Assembly (NCBI RefSeq): GCF_947489365.1 | Contig: NZ_CANLDB010000003.1 | Span: 310,001 to 374,000, forward strand | Direction of reading: 5' to 3' | From: an uncultured Nocardioides sp. | GTDB taxonomy: Bacteria > Actinomycetota > Actinomycetes > Propionibacteriales > Nocardioidaceae | DNA length: 64,000 nt | Shown here: one piece after another, positions 30,400-38,269 of the stretch | Position numbering within the stretch: position 1 is the stretch's first letter | How the letters are laid out: each line of letters begins with the position of its first letter | Notes under the pieces: generated by a model | What the model was told of the DNA's origin: nothing | The model's database searches: none | What the model saw: only the letters and a program-made list of their open reading frames with translations | Translations under genes and position numbers: made by a program

Positions 30400-33081
30400 G
30401 TGACTCGGGACCTGCCCAGCGGTGAGGTCACCCTCCTCTTCTCCGACATCGAGCGGTCCACCCAGATGGTCCACGCGCTCGGCGAGGCATGGCCCCTGGT
30501 GCTGGAGATCCAGCGTCAGGCGTGCCGGGAGGCGTGGCAGCGGCACGGCGGGTTCGAGCTGGGCACGCAGGGCGACTCGTCCTTCGTCGTCTTCGACTCC
30601 GCCGCGGACGCCGTCGCCGCCGCGGTGGGCGCCCAGCGGTCGCTGGCCGAGGCGGCCTGGCCGGACGACGCCCGGGTGCGCGTGCGGATGGGCCTCCACA
30701 CCGGCACACCGAGCCGGCACGCCGACGGCTACGTCGGGATGGACGTCCACCGCGCCGCGCGACTCGCCGCGGCCGGTCACGGCGGCCAGCTGCTGGTGTC
30801 CGGGGCGACCATGGAGCGGGTGGCCGACGCGCTCCCTGAGGGAGTCACCGCCACCGACCTGGGGGAGCACCGGCTGCGGGACATCCCGACCCGCACCCGC
30901 ATCCATCAGCTCACGCCGGCCGGGCTGGACGACGACCACCCGCCGCTGCGCGCCCTCGGCGGGGCCGGCAGTCTGCCGACCGCCCTGCGCGAGGGGCTCC
31001 GCGAGGTCGTCGGCCGTGACGGCGAGGTCGCCGAGCTGGCCGCGCTGGTCCGGGGCGGCGCCCGCCTGGTCACGCTCACCGGGCCGGGCGGCGTCGGCAA
31101 GACGACCCTGGCGAACGCGGTGGCGGCCTCCGTGGCCCCCCTCTTCGGCGACGGCGTGTTCGTGGTGCCGATGGTGGGCGCGACGTCCGCCACCGGGATG
31201 TGGACGACCACCGCGCAGGTGCTCGGCGTCCCGCCCGAGGGGCAGGTGCCGCCGGGCCTCTTCGACCACCTGAGCGGTCGCCGGATGCTCCTCGTCCTCG
31301 ACAACCTCGAGCACCTCGACGAGGCCGACCAGGTCGTCAGGTCCCTGCTCGACGGGGCCGGGGACGTCACCGTCGTCGCCACCTCGCGTCGTCCGCTGCA
31401 CGTGGCCGGGGAGCACGAGCACGTGGTGCCGGCCCTCGAGCCCGACGACGCGGTGACGATGTTCGCGAGGCACGCCGCGCGGGCCCGCCGCGGCTTCGCG
31501 GTGGACGCGTCGAACCGGGCGGAGGTGGAGGAGCTGTGCGCCGTCCTCGACCGGCTCCCGCTGGCCCTGGAGATCGCCGCGGCCCGCGTCAAGGTCCTCT
31601 CGCCCCGGGCCGTGCTCGCCCGCGTCGACGGGACCCTCGACCTGCGCCACGGCCGCCGGGACACCGACGACCGGCAGACCTCGCTGCGGGCGACCATCGC
31701 CTGGAGCCACGACCTGCTCGACGGCCCCCGGCGGTCCGTCCTGGACCACCTGGGGGTGTTCCTCGGGGGAGCTTCGCTGCCCGGCGTCGCGGCCGTCGTC
31801 CCCGGTCCCGACCTCGACGGGGAGGACCTGCTGGACGTGCTGTTCGACCTGGTCGACCAGTCGATGGTGGTGGTCACGGACACCGCCGACGGCGAGCCCC
31901 GCTTCCACCTGCTCGAGACGGTGCGGCGCTTCGCGCTGGACCGGCTCGCCGAGCGCGGCGTGCGCGCGGAGGCCGAGCGCCGCCACGCCCAGTTCCACCT
32001 GGACCTCGCCCGCGACCTGCACCCCCTCCACCGGCCTGTCGACCTGCGCACGGCCCGGGCGACGATCGTGCTCGAGGTCGCCAACATCGGTGCGGCGCTC
32101 GCCCGACCCGACGCCGACGTGGTCTGGGACGGCCACCCGATGCCCTGGCCGCACCGGTGCGCCCTCGCCGCCGACGTCGCCCTGGAGTACCGCCTGCCCG
32201 GGGACGCCCGACGGTGGTGCGCGGCCGGCCTCGACGCGCTCGGCCCGGGCACCTCGGACGACGTCCTGGCCCGGCTGGGGCGCGCGTGGCTGCTCGCCGT
32301 CGAGGCCCGCCGCGAGGGCATGCACGGGGACGGGGCACGGGCGCTCCTCCGGGCCCGGGAGGCCGCACCCCTGGTGGGCTGGGAGGCGACGGCGGACGAC
32401 CCGCCGTGGCGGTCGCCGACCCGGGTGATGGCCGAGGTCGCGAACGCCGTCGGCTGGAGCGCGACCGAGCCGGCCGACGTCGAGGAGGCCTGGCGGTGGC
32501 AGCGCCAGCTGGCCCAGGTGGCCGCCACGGACCCGGACCCGATGGTCGCCGTCCTGGCGGTGCAGAACGAGTCCTACCTGTCCTACACCTGCGGCGACTT
32601 CGACCGGACGCGCGTGGCCATCCTCGAGCTGAAGCGGCTGTTCGCCGCCCGCGGCTGGCCGCTCGAGCTGATCCGCGAGAACGACCTGGCCGACCTGGAC
32701 GTACGCCGGGGGCGCGAGGACCTGGCGCACGCGCGCCTGGCCGAGCACGCCGGCCTGTTCGCGGAGCACGGGGACCCGCTGCAGAAGTACGCCTTCGCCC
32801 AGACCATGGCTGGGACGGTGGCCGTCGCCCACCCGCGCCACTGCGTCCGCATCATCGGCAGCCTGTCGGTCTTCCGCGAGGTGGAGGGGCTGGGGTACTC
32901 GGACCGGTTCGGCGAGGACGAGGAGCGCATCCTGGCCCGCAGCCGCCCGCTGCTCCACGTCGCCGAGTGGGACGCGGCGTGGGCCCAGGGGCTCGGGGAG
33001 TCATCGGCCGACCTGGTCCGCGAGATCGCCGCCCTGCCGACGCCTCCCCCGACCGCGGCCGTCGGCGGGGCCGGCGCCTGA
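30400..33081 (+). CDS. class III nucleotide cyclase / STAND ATPase protein, paralogue 2
   Basis: An 893-residue paralogue of the protein at 26123, alike over its whole length. Cyclase domain: metal Asp 16 (LFSDIERST) and Asp 59 (TQGDSSF), Arg 121 kept, and His 117 again in place of the usual Asn (VHRAAR). ATPase: Walker A GPGGVGKTT with Lys 234, Walker B MLLVLDNLE with Asp 301. The C-terminal half is helical repeats with no HTH. The GTG at 30400 is preceded by TTTCACTGCGCGC, matching the leader of paralogue 1, with no Shine-Dalgarno. It is divergent from Crp regulator 2. Confidence 0.88.
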   Translation: MTRDLPSGEVTLLFSDIERSTQMVHALGEAWPLVLEIQRQACREAWQRHGGFELGTQGDSSFVVFDSAADAVAAAVGAQRSLAEAAWPDDARVRVRMGLHTGTPSRHADGYVGMDVHRAARLAAAGHGGQLLVSGATMERVADALPEGVTATDLGEHRLRDIPTRTRIHQLTPAGLDDDHPPLRALGGAGSLPTALREGLREVVGRDGEVAELAALVRGGARLVTLTGPGGVGKTTLANAVAASVAPLFGDGVFVVPMVGATSATGMWTTTAQVLGVPPEGQVPPGLFDHLSGRRMLLVLDNLEHLDEADQVVRSLLDGAGDVTVVATSRRPLHVAGEHEHVVPALEPDDAVTMFARHAARARRGFAVDASNRAEVEELCAVLDRLPLALEIAAARVKVLSPRAVLARVDGTLDLRHGRRDTDDRQTSLRATIAWSHDLLDGPRRSVLDHLGVFLGGASLPGVAAVVPGPDLDGEDLLDVLFDLVDQSMVVVTDTADGEPRFHLLETVRRFALDRLAERGVRAEAERRHAQFHLDLARDLHPLHRPVDLRTARATIVLEVANIGAALARPDADVVWDGHPMPWPHRCALAADVALEYRLPGDARRWCAAGLDALGPGTSDDVLARLGRAWLLAVEARREGMHGDGARALLRAREAAPLVGWEATADDPPWRSPTRVMAEVANAVGWSATEPADVEEAWRWQRQLAQVAATDPDPMVAVLAVQNESYLSYTCGDFDRTRVAILELKRLFAARGWPLELIRENDLADLDVRRGREDLAHARLAEHAGLFAEHGDPLQKYAFAQTMAGTVAVAHPRHCVRIIGSLSVFREVEGLGYSDRFGEDEERILARSRPLLHVAEWDAAWAQGLGESSADLVREIAALPTPPPTAAVGGAGA

Positions 33082-33089
33082 ACGACGAA

Positions 33090-33130
33090 CGCCCCGGCCC
33101 CGCCGCCACGAGGGCGGGGGACCGGGGCGA
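33090..33130. terminator. hairpin between convergent cyclase 2 and GlsB genes
   Basis: GCCCCGG-CCCCGCC pairs with GGCGGGG-ACCGGGGC around a short loop starting 9 bases after the cyclase stop. It lies between two convergent genes and can serve both strands. Confidence 0.7.
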
Positions 33131-33160
33131 CCGGTGTGGCTCGGTGGCGCGGTGCCTGCG

Positions 33161-33427
33161 TCAGGCGTTGACCTTCTTGCGGCCGGCGAGGCCCTCGGCC
33201 ACGCCGATCAGCAGGACGGCGGCGACGACCGCGATGACGAACCCGATGACGTTGAGCTCACCGATGCTGCCGGAGCCGATCGCGCTGGCGATGAGACCGC
33301 CGATGACGGACCCGGCGATGCCCAGCAGCAGCGTCCACAGGATGCTGAGGTTCTGCTTGCCGGGCTTGATGAGACGGGCGAGGGCGCCGATGATGAGGCC
33401 CGCGACGAGGAATCCGATGATGCCCAT
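33161..33427 (-). CDS. GlsB/YeaQ/YmgE-family small membrane protein
   Basis: An 88-residue membrane protein of the transglycosylase-associated (GlsB/YeaQ) stress family. Three hydrophobic helices are visible: MGIIGFLVAGLIIGALARLI, a second with the family core LLLGIAGSVIGGLIAS, and VIGFVIAVVAAVLLIGVAEG. The basic tail GRKKVNA follows. Members are often induced by general stress. The ATG at 33427 follows AGGAGCAC. It is a single-gene unit. The frame is open upstream, but that part is not conserved in style and overlaps the kinase on the other strand. Confidence 0.9.
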   Translation of the reverse strand: MGIIGFLVAGLIIGALARLIKPGKQNLSILWTLLLGIAGSVIGGLIASAIGSGSIGELNVIGFVIAVVAAVLLIGVAEGLAGRKKVNA

Positions 33428-33569
33428 GGTGTGCTCCTTCTGAGCCGTGGTGCGCGCGAGGCGCAAGTGCTTGGGGAACCCTCGAGGGCCCTCCGGTATT
33501 CCTGTGGCGCACGCACCGACCCCGGGCGTCCGGTGGCCGGACCTCGCCCGCTGCGGGTAGACAGTCCCT

Positions 33570-34892
33570 GTGCCAGCCCCGGAGACCCCCTCGCGGCGCA
33601 TCGGCGGGTTCCGCCTGCTCCGCGGGCTCGGCGCCGGCGGCATGGGGGTCGTCCACGTCGCCTGGGACGAGGCCCTGCAGCGGGAGGTGGCCCTGAAGGT
33701 GCTGGCCCCGCACCTGTCCGCGGACGACGAGTTCCGGCGCCGGTTCGCCCGCGAGGCCCGCACGCAGGCGGGTCTCGACTCCGACCACGTCCTGCCCGTG
33801 CTCGCGACCGGCGAGGACGCCGGTCGGCTGTGGATCGCGACGCCCCTCGTCCGGGACGGGGACCTCGGATCGCTGGTCGAGAAGCAGGGCCCGCTGCCCC
33901 CGGCGCTGGCCCTCGACGTCGTCTCCCAGGTGGCGGAGGGCCTCGAGGACGCCCACCGCGCGGGCCTGCTGCACCGCGACATCAAGCCCGCCAACGTCCT
34001 CGTCCGACGTCGCGGTGACGCCCTGCACGCCTACCTCGCCGACTTCGGGATCGCCCGCGGCGTCGACGACCGGTTCACCCGCACCGGCGTGCTGGTCGGC
34101 AGCCCGACGTACATGGCCCCCGAGCTGCACCGCGGCGAGGTCGCCGGTGTGGGCTCCGACGTGTACGCCGTGGGGCTGCTGCTGTGGATCCTGCTCGTCG
34201 GGTCGCCACCCTGGACCGGCACCGACTACGAGGTCGCCCGCGGCCACGTCGAGGGGGCCGTGCCGCGGCTCGCCGGGCGGGGTCCGCTGGTCGAGGGTCT
34301 CAACCGGCTGCTCGGCCGTGCCCTCGCGAAGTCCCCGGCCGACCGGCACCCCGACGTGGGCGCGCTCCGCGCCGACCTGCGCGAGGTGACCGCCCTCGTC
34401 GCCGAGGGGACCCCGACCGCGGCGCCCGCCCCGCGGCCCGTCGTCCGCCCGGAGCCCCGAGGTCCCCGCCGCGGCCGGAGGGCGGCGCTGGTGGTCGCCG
34501 CGGTCCTCGTGGTCGTGGTGGTGGCGGCGACCGGGGTCGCGCTGTGGCCGTCCGACGACGGCGAGCCGGGCGGGGAGGCCGGCCCCTCCGACGGCTCCCC
34601 GAGCGCCACCGACGCCCCGACGTCCGACCTGACCGCCGCCGGCGAGGACCCCGCGCGGCGGCAGCAGGCGATCGACAACCTCACCGCCGCGTTCGAGACC
34701 GAGACCGGCGACGAGAGCACCGCCCGGTGCACCGCCGAGCAGTGGGTCGACGACGTCGGCGTCGACCGGCTGGTCGAGAACGACGCCCTCGACGACGACC
34801 TGCAGCCCACCGACACCGACGTCTCCGAGTACGACGCCGATGTCCGCAGCTCCCTCACCCTCGCCGGGATCGGCTGCGGCCTCAGCGGGTGA
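33570..34892 (+). CDS. receptor Ser/Thr protein kinase (PknB-type), 1
   Basis: A 440-residue transmembrane kinase. The catalytic domain (about 12-275) has the Gly loop GAGGMG (21-26), Lys 43 in VALKVLAP, HRDIKPAN with catalytic Asp 137, DFG at 158 and MAPEL. A Pro/Arg linker and one membrane helix (about 304-325) lead to an extracellular domain of about 115 residues containing ARCTAEQWVDDVGVD and a final GCGL, with two cysteines likely disulfide-linked. That ectodomain is shared with the kinase at 35503. There are no PASTA repeats. Start is a GTG at 33570. The signal it senses is unknown. Confidence 0.92.
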   Translation: MPAPETPSRRIGGFRLLRGLGAGGMGVVHVAWDEALQREVALKVLAPHLSADDEFRRRFAREARTQAGLDSDHVLPVLATGEDAGRLWIATPLVRDGDLGSLVEKQGPLPPALALDVVSQVAEGLEDAHRAGLLHRDIKPANVLVRRRGDALHAYLADFGIARGVDDRFTRTGVLVGSPTYMAPELHRGEVAGVGSDVYAVGLLLWILLVGSPPWTGTDYEVARGHVEGAVPRLAGRGPLVEGLNRLLGRALAKSPADRHPDVGALRADLREVTALVAEGTPTAAPAPRPVVRPEPRGPRRGRRAALVVAAVLVVVVVAATGVALWPSDDGEPGGEAGPSDGSPSATDAPTSDLTAAGEDPARRQQAIDNLTAAFETETGDESTARCTAEQWVDDVGVDRLVENDALDDDLQPTDTDVSEYDADVRSSLTLAGIGCGLSG

Positions 34893-35391
34893 GCGGTCGC
34901 TCCGGGGCGCCGGGCCCGTGGGCGCGCAGCAGCGCCGCGACGCCCGGGGCGACGTCGTCCAGCGCGGCGGCCGCCCGGTCGAGCTCCTCGGGCGACGCCG
35001 CGGCACGCAGGAGCGCGGTCAACGTCTCCGCCGGCGTCCGCGCCGTCACGGTCGTCGCCGCGGTCACCGGCCGCTCCCGGGTGGTGAGGTCCGCGTTGGC
35101 GCGGCCGATCTCGGCGAGGCGCCCCGCGAGCGTGCGCCGGGTGAGCCGTGGCGACTCCTCGGCGAGGTCCAGCAGCAGCCGGAGGCGGTGCAGCACCCGG
35201 GGGTTCCCGATCCTCACCCGGTGGCCGGTGACGAGCTGCGACAGCATCGCGGGGCTCAGCCCCAGGATCCGGGCGACGGCGGCCTGCGACAGGCCGAGCG
35301 GACGGGTGACGCCCGCGAGCAGCTCGCCCACGCCGGCGCCGTACAGGGCGGTCTGCTCGGCGAGGTTGTCGCGCAGCCTGGCCTCGTCCAC
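34882..35391 (-). CDS. XRE-like helix-turn-helix protein
   Basis: A 169-residue protein with one HTH near residues 30-60: RPLGLSQAAVARILGLSPAM followed by LSQLVTGHRVRIGNP. The rest is helical with an Ala/Thr-rich C-terminus. It sits on the opposite strand between two related kinase genes, its end overlapping the first kinase's stop by 11 bases and its start facing the second kinase across 111 bases. Proteins of this layout are often kinase partners or substrates, and the many Thr residues in TRRTLAG and TTRERPVTAATTVTART could be targets (inference). Start is a GTG at 35391. Confidence 0.8.
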   Translation of the reverse strand: MDEARLRDNLAEQTALYGAGVGELLAGVTRPLGLSQAAVARILGLSPAMLSQLVTGHRVRIGNPRVLHRLRLLLDLAEESPRLTRRTLAGRLAEIGRANADLTTRERPVTAATTVTARTPAETLTALLRAAASPEELDRAAAALDDVAPGVAALLRAHGPGAPERPLTR

Positions 35392-35502
35392 CCGGTGCCC
35401 GCCCCCGCCCCGCCCTCGTCACGGCGTTCGCGATCGCGAACGCGCGGACGATACCCGCCCCGGAGGGGTTGAAACCGGCGAGGACGGGTAGACACTTCCT
35501 CC

Positions 35503-37122
35503 GTGGAGGGCGGATTCCCGGAGGACGGCGAGTCGATCGGCCCGTTCACCGTGCGCCGACGACTGGGCGCCGGGGGGATGGGCGTCGTGTACGCCGCGTG
35601 GGACGACGGGCTGCAGCGCGAGGTCGCGCTGAAGGTGCTCGCGCCCGGGATGGCCGAGGACGAGGCGTTCCGCACCCGGTTCACCCGCGAGGCCCGCACC
35701 CAGGCGGGTCTCGACTCGAGCAACGTCGTCCACGTCTACTCCTACGGCCAGGAGGAGGGGCGGCTCTACATCGCCACCCAGCTCGTTCCGGACGGCGACC
35801 TCGGCGGGCTGCTGCGCGCCGACGGTGCTCCGCCGCTGGCGACGGCGCTCGACATCGTCGCCCAGGTCGCCGCCGGCGTCTCCGACGCCCACGAGGCCGG
35901 GCTGATCCACCGCGACATCAAGCCCGCGAACGTGCTGGTGCGACGGCGGTCCGACGGCGTCCGGGCGTACGTCGCGGACTTCGGCATCGCGCGGATCGTG
36001 GACGCCGAGGTCACCTCCTCGGGCGGCCAGATCGGCACACCGGCGTACATGGCGCCCGAGCTGCACCTCGGCGCGGACGCGGGCGTCGCGTCCGACGTGT
36101 ACTCGGTCGGCTGCCTGCTCTGGGCGACCCTCGTCGGCCAGTCGCCGTACGGCGGGACGAGCGAGTACCAGGTCATCCGCGGCCACATCGAGCAGCCCGT
36201 GCGGCAGCTGGCGGCCACGGAGCCGATCCTGGAGACCACCAACCGGGTCCTGCTCAAGGCGATGGCCAAGCAGCCCCAGTTCCGCCACCCGAGCGCCGCC
36301 GCGCTCCGCGACGAGCTGCGCCGGCTGGCGGAGTGGGCGCGCAAGACGTCGGAGCCGATCGTGGTCCCCATCGGCCCCGACGGCACCGTCCCCGCGGGCC
36401 AGCCGAGCGGCCCGAGCGGCCCGAGCGGCCCGAGCGGCCCGAGCGGGTTCGGCGGGCCGAGCGCGCCGCCGAGCGGCCCGAGCGGTCCCGGGGGCCTCGG
36501 GGCGCCGAGCGGTCCCGCCGGGATGGGTGCGCCGTCCGGCCCCGCCGGGATGGCGGGTCCGAGCGGACCCAGCACCCCGACCCCGCAGTACGGCGTGCCC
36601 CCGGGGCCCCCGCGGGGTCCGATGGGTCCGATGGGCCCGACGGGTCCGCCGGTGGGACCCCCGCGGAAGCCGTCGTCGGGCTCGGGGATCAGCACCGGGA
36701 CCTGGCTCGCGATCGCCGGTGGCGCCGTCCTCGTCGCCCTCGCGATTCTCCTCGGCGTGCTCGCCGGCACGAGCGGCAGCAGCAGCGGCAGCGGCACGGG
36801 CACCGAGGAGGAGGCCTCGCAGGAGGTCGCGGCGCCGTACGACAGCCCCGCGGAGCGGCAGCTCGCGATCGACAACCTCACGGCCTACTTCGAGGAGTCG
36901 TCCGAGGACGACCCGAGCACGGACGCCGACGACGAGATCTCCTCCTGCACCGCCGAGACCTGGGTCGACGACGTCGGGGTGGACGCCCTCGTCGAGGGCG
37001 GCGTGCTCTTCGACGACCTGACCGTCGACGCCGACAACACCGAGGCCGACGACCCGGAGATGAACAACGCCGGCGTCGGCGCCGCGTTCAGCTGCGGCCT
37101 CGACGGGCTCGACCTGCCCTGA
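35503..37122 (+). CDS. receptor Ser/Thr protein kinase, 2, with Gly-Pro-Ser collagen-like linker
   Basis: A 539-residue kinase. The catalytic domain (about 13-280) has GAGGMG, Lys 44, HRDIKPAN with Asp 138, DFGIAR and MAPEL. The cytoplasmic linker (about 299-395) is a collagen-like run of Gly-Pro-Ser and Gly-Pro-Met/Gly-Pro-Pro triplets. A membrane helix (about 400-422: LAIAGGAVLVALAILLGVLA) precedes an extracellular domain with SCTAETWVDDVGVDALVE and a late SCGL, homologous to kinase 1. GTG start at 35503. Paralogy of both kinase and ectodomain points to local duplication of the kinase gene. Confidence 0.92.
   Translation: MEGGFPEDGESIGPFTVRRRLGAGGMGVVYAAWDDGLQREVALKVLAPGMAEDEAFRTRFTREARTQAGLDSSNVVHVYSYGQEEGRLYIATQLVPDGDLGGLLRADGAPPLATALDIVAQVAAGVSDAHEAGLIHRDIKPANVLVRRRSDGVRAYVADFGIARIVDAEVTSSGGQIGTPAYMAPELHLGADAGVASDVYSVGCLLWATLVGQSPYGGTSEYQVIRGHIEQPVRQLAATEPILETTNRVLLKAMAKQPQFRHPSAAALRDELRRLAEWARKTSEPIVVPIGPDGTVPAGQPSGPSGPSGPSGPSGFGGPSAPPSGPSGPGGLGAPSGPAGMGAPSGPAGMAGPSGPSTPTPQYGVPPGPPRGPMGPMGPTGPPVGPPRKPSSGSGISTGTWLAIAGGAVLVALAILLGVLAGTSGSSSGSGTGTEEEASQEVAAPYDSPAERQLAIDNLTAYFEESSEDDPSTDADDEISSCTAETWVDDVGVDALVEGGVLFDDLTVDADNTEADDPEMNNAGVGAAFSCGLDGLDLP
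36403..36447 (+). repeat. 9-base tandem repeat (five CCGAGCGGC units) in the kinase linker
   Basis: Five head-to-tail 9-base units, the last ending in G instead of C, encode Pro-Ser-Gly triplets. The run continues in degenerate form to about 36560. It is length-variable material by nature and explains the collagen-like linker. Confidence 0.85.
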
Positions 37123-37128
37123 CGTCTC

Positions 37129-37175
37129 CCGGAGATCGAGGTGCGAGGGCCGCCAGGCCCGAGCCACGAGATCCC
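37129..37175. repeat. 47-base REP-like element, copy C
   Basis: Seven bases after the kinase stop. Its outer 20 and 16 bases are identical to the reverse complement of 42137-42183, while the central 11 bases differ. GATC near both ends and the CGAG/CTCG segments allow partial self-pairing, as in REP elements. Confidence 0.75.
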
Positions 37176-37225
37176 CGCACCTGGCCGACCTCCTTCCACC
37201 GGGTCTCGTCGATGCGTCGACCGCC

Positions 37226-38212
37226 TCAGGTCAGTGCGGCGAGCAGCGCGCGTTCCTCCTCGCGGGTGAGGCCCTCGGGCGGTGACGGATCCGGCTGCGT
37301 GGCGAGCCACGCCGCGGTGTCCGCCGCGGTCTGCTCGGGTGGGCGGGTGCGGAGGCCGGCGGCGCGGGCGGGCTCGGGGTCGTGCGCCATCAGCCCGGCG
37401 TACTGGGGCAGCGGGAGCCACAGCGGCAGCGACCGAGGGCCGGCCCAGGGGGCGACGTCGTGGGCGAGCAGGGTGTCCTGGTCGACCCGGGTCCACCGGA
37501 CGTCGGCACCGACGCCGCGGGCGATCGCGGCCAGGGCCTCGCCGCGGCCGACCACCGGCCCGACGCCGTCGACGACGCCGGTGCGACGCTGCTCGGCGCC
37601 GTCGACCAGCCACTCCGCGAGGTCGCGGACGTCGATCACCTGCACCGGGTCGTCGGGGTGTCCGGGGGCGAGCACCTCCTCGCCGGGTGCCGCGTCGACG
37701 AGGCGTCGTACCCACCACGGATAGCGCTGCGAGCCGTCGCCCGGGCCCACGATCAGCCCGGGCCGCACCACCCAGCTGCTCGCCGCCGCGCCGACGGCGA
37801 GCTCGCAGCCGACCTTGAGGGCGCCGTACGCTTCCGCCTCCGCCTCGCCTTCGTCCGGGACGTCGTGCAGCGGCTCGTGCAGCGACAGCGCCGACGGGCC
37901 GCCGCCGGGCGTGGAGGTGTCGGGGTAGACGTTGATCGTCGAGACGAGCACGTGGTGCGCCGACGGCGTCGCCGCCACCGACGACCGCACCCAGGCGGGG
38001 TCGCGGGCGACGTCCACGACGGCGTCGAAACCGTCGTCCAGCACCGCGCCGGCGCCGGTGGTCGACCGGTCCAGCACGACGTGGCGGACGCCGTCGGGCA
38101 GCGACCCGCTGGCGCCCCGGCAGGCGCAGGTCACGTCGTGGCCCCGTCGTACGGCGGCCTCGGCGACCGCACGGGAGAGGAAGACGGTCCCGCCCAACAC
38201 CAGCAGCCTCAT
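37226..38212 (-). CDS. NAD(P)-dependent epimerase/dehydratase-family protein
   Basis: A 328-residue extended-SDR-like protein. The Rossmann motif is an atypical VLGGTVFLSRAVAEAAVRRG (GGTxFLS class, as in chloroplast RNA-binding/epimerase-like proteins). A STINVYPDTS segment supplies the Ser and Tyr region, though the usual YxxxK appears as YGALK (AEAYGALKVGCE). The C-terminal half includes VQVIDVRDLAEWLVDG. The ATG at 38212 is preferred over a GTG three codons upstream. It is probably a sugar-nucleotide or isoflavone-reductase-like oxidoreductase. Substrate unknown. Confidence 0.85.
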   Translation of the reverse strand: MRLLVLGGTVFLSRAVAEAAVRRGHDVTCACRGASGSLPDGVRHVVLDRSTTGAGAVLDDGFDAVVDVARDPAWVRSSVAATPSAHHVLVSTINVYPDTSTPGGGPSALSLHEPLHDVPDEGEAEAEAYGALKVGCELAVGAAASSWVVRPGLIVGPGDGSQRYPWWVRRLVDAAPGEEVLAPGHPDDPVQVIDVRDLAEWLVDGAEQRRTGVVDGVGPVVGRGEALAAIARGVGADVRWTRVDQDTLLAHDVAPWAGPRSLPLWLPLPQYAGLMAHDPEPARAAGLRTRPPEQTAADTAAWLATQPDPSPPEGLTREEERALLAALT

Positions 38213-38269
38213 GGGCTCCACCCCAGCCCCCCGGCACCGGACGGCGCAAGAGGGGTCCGCCGACAGCGG

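Noticed and set aside
29860..32958. 1032-residue minus-strand open frame
   Set aside because: Antisense to the second cyclase-ATPase and overlapping the Crp gene in another frame. The sense genes have full catalytic motifs.
36403..36447. CRISPR or satellite repeat
   Set aside because: In-frame coding repeat inside the kinase linker.
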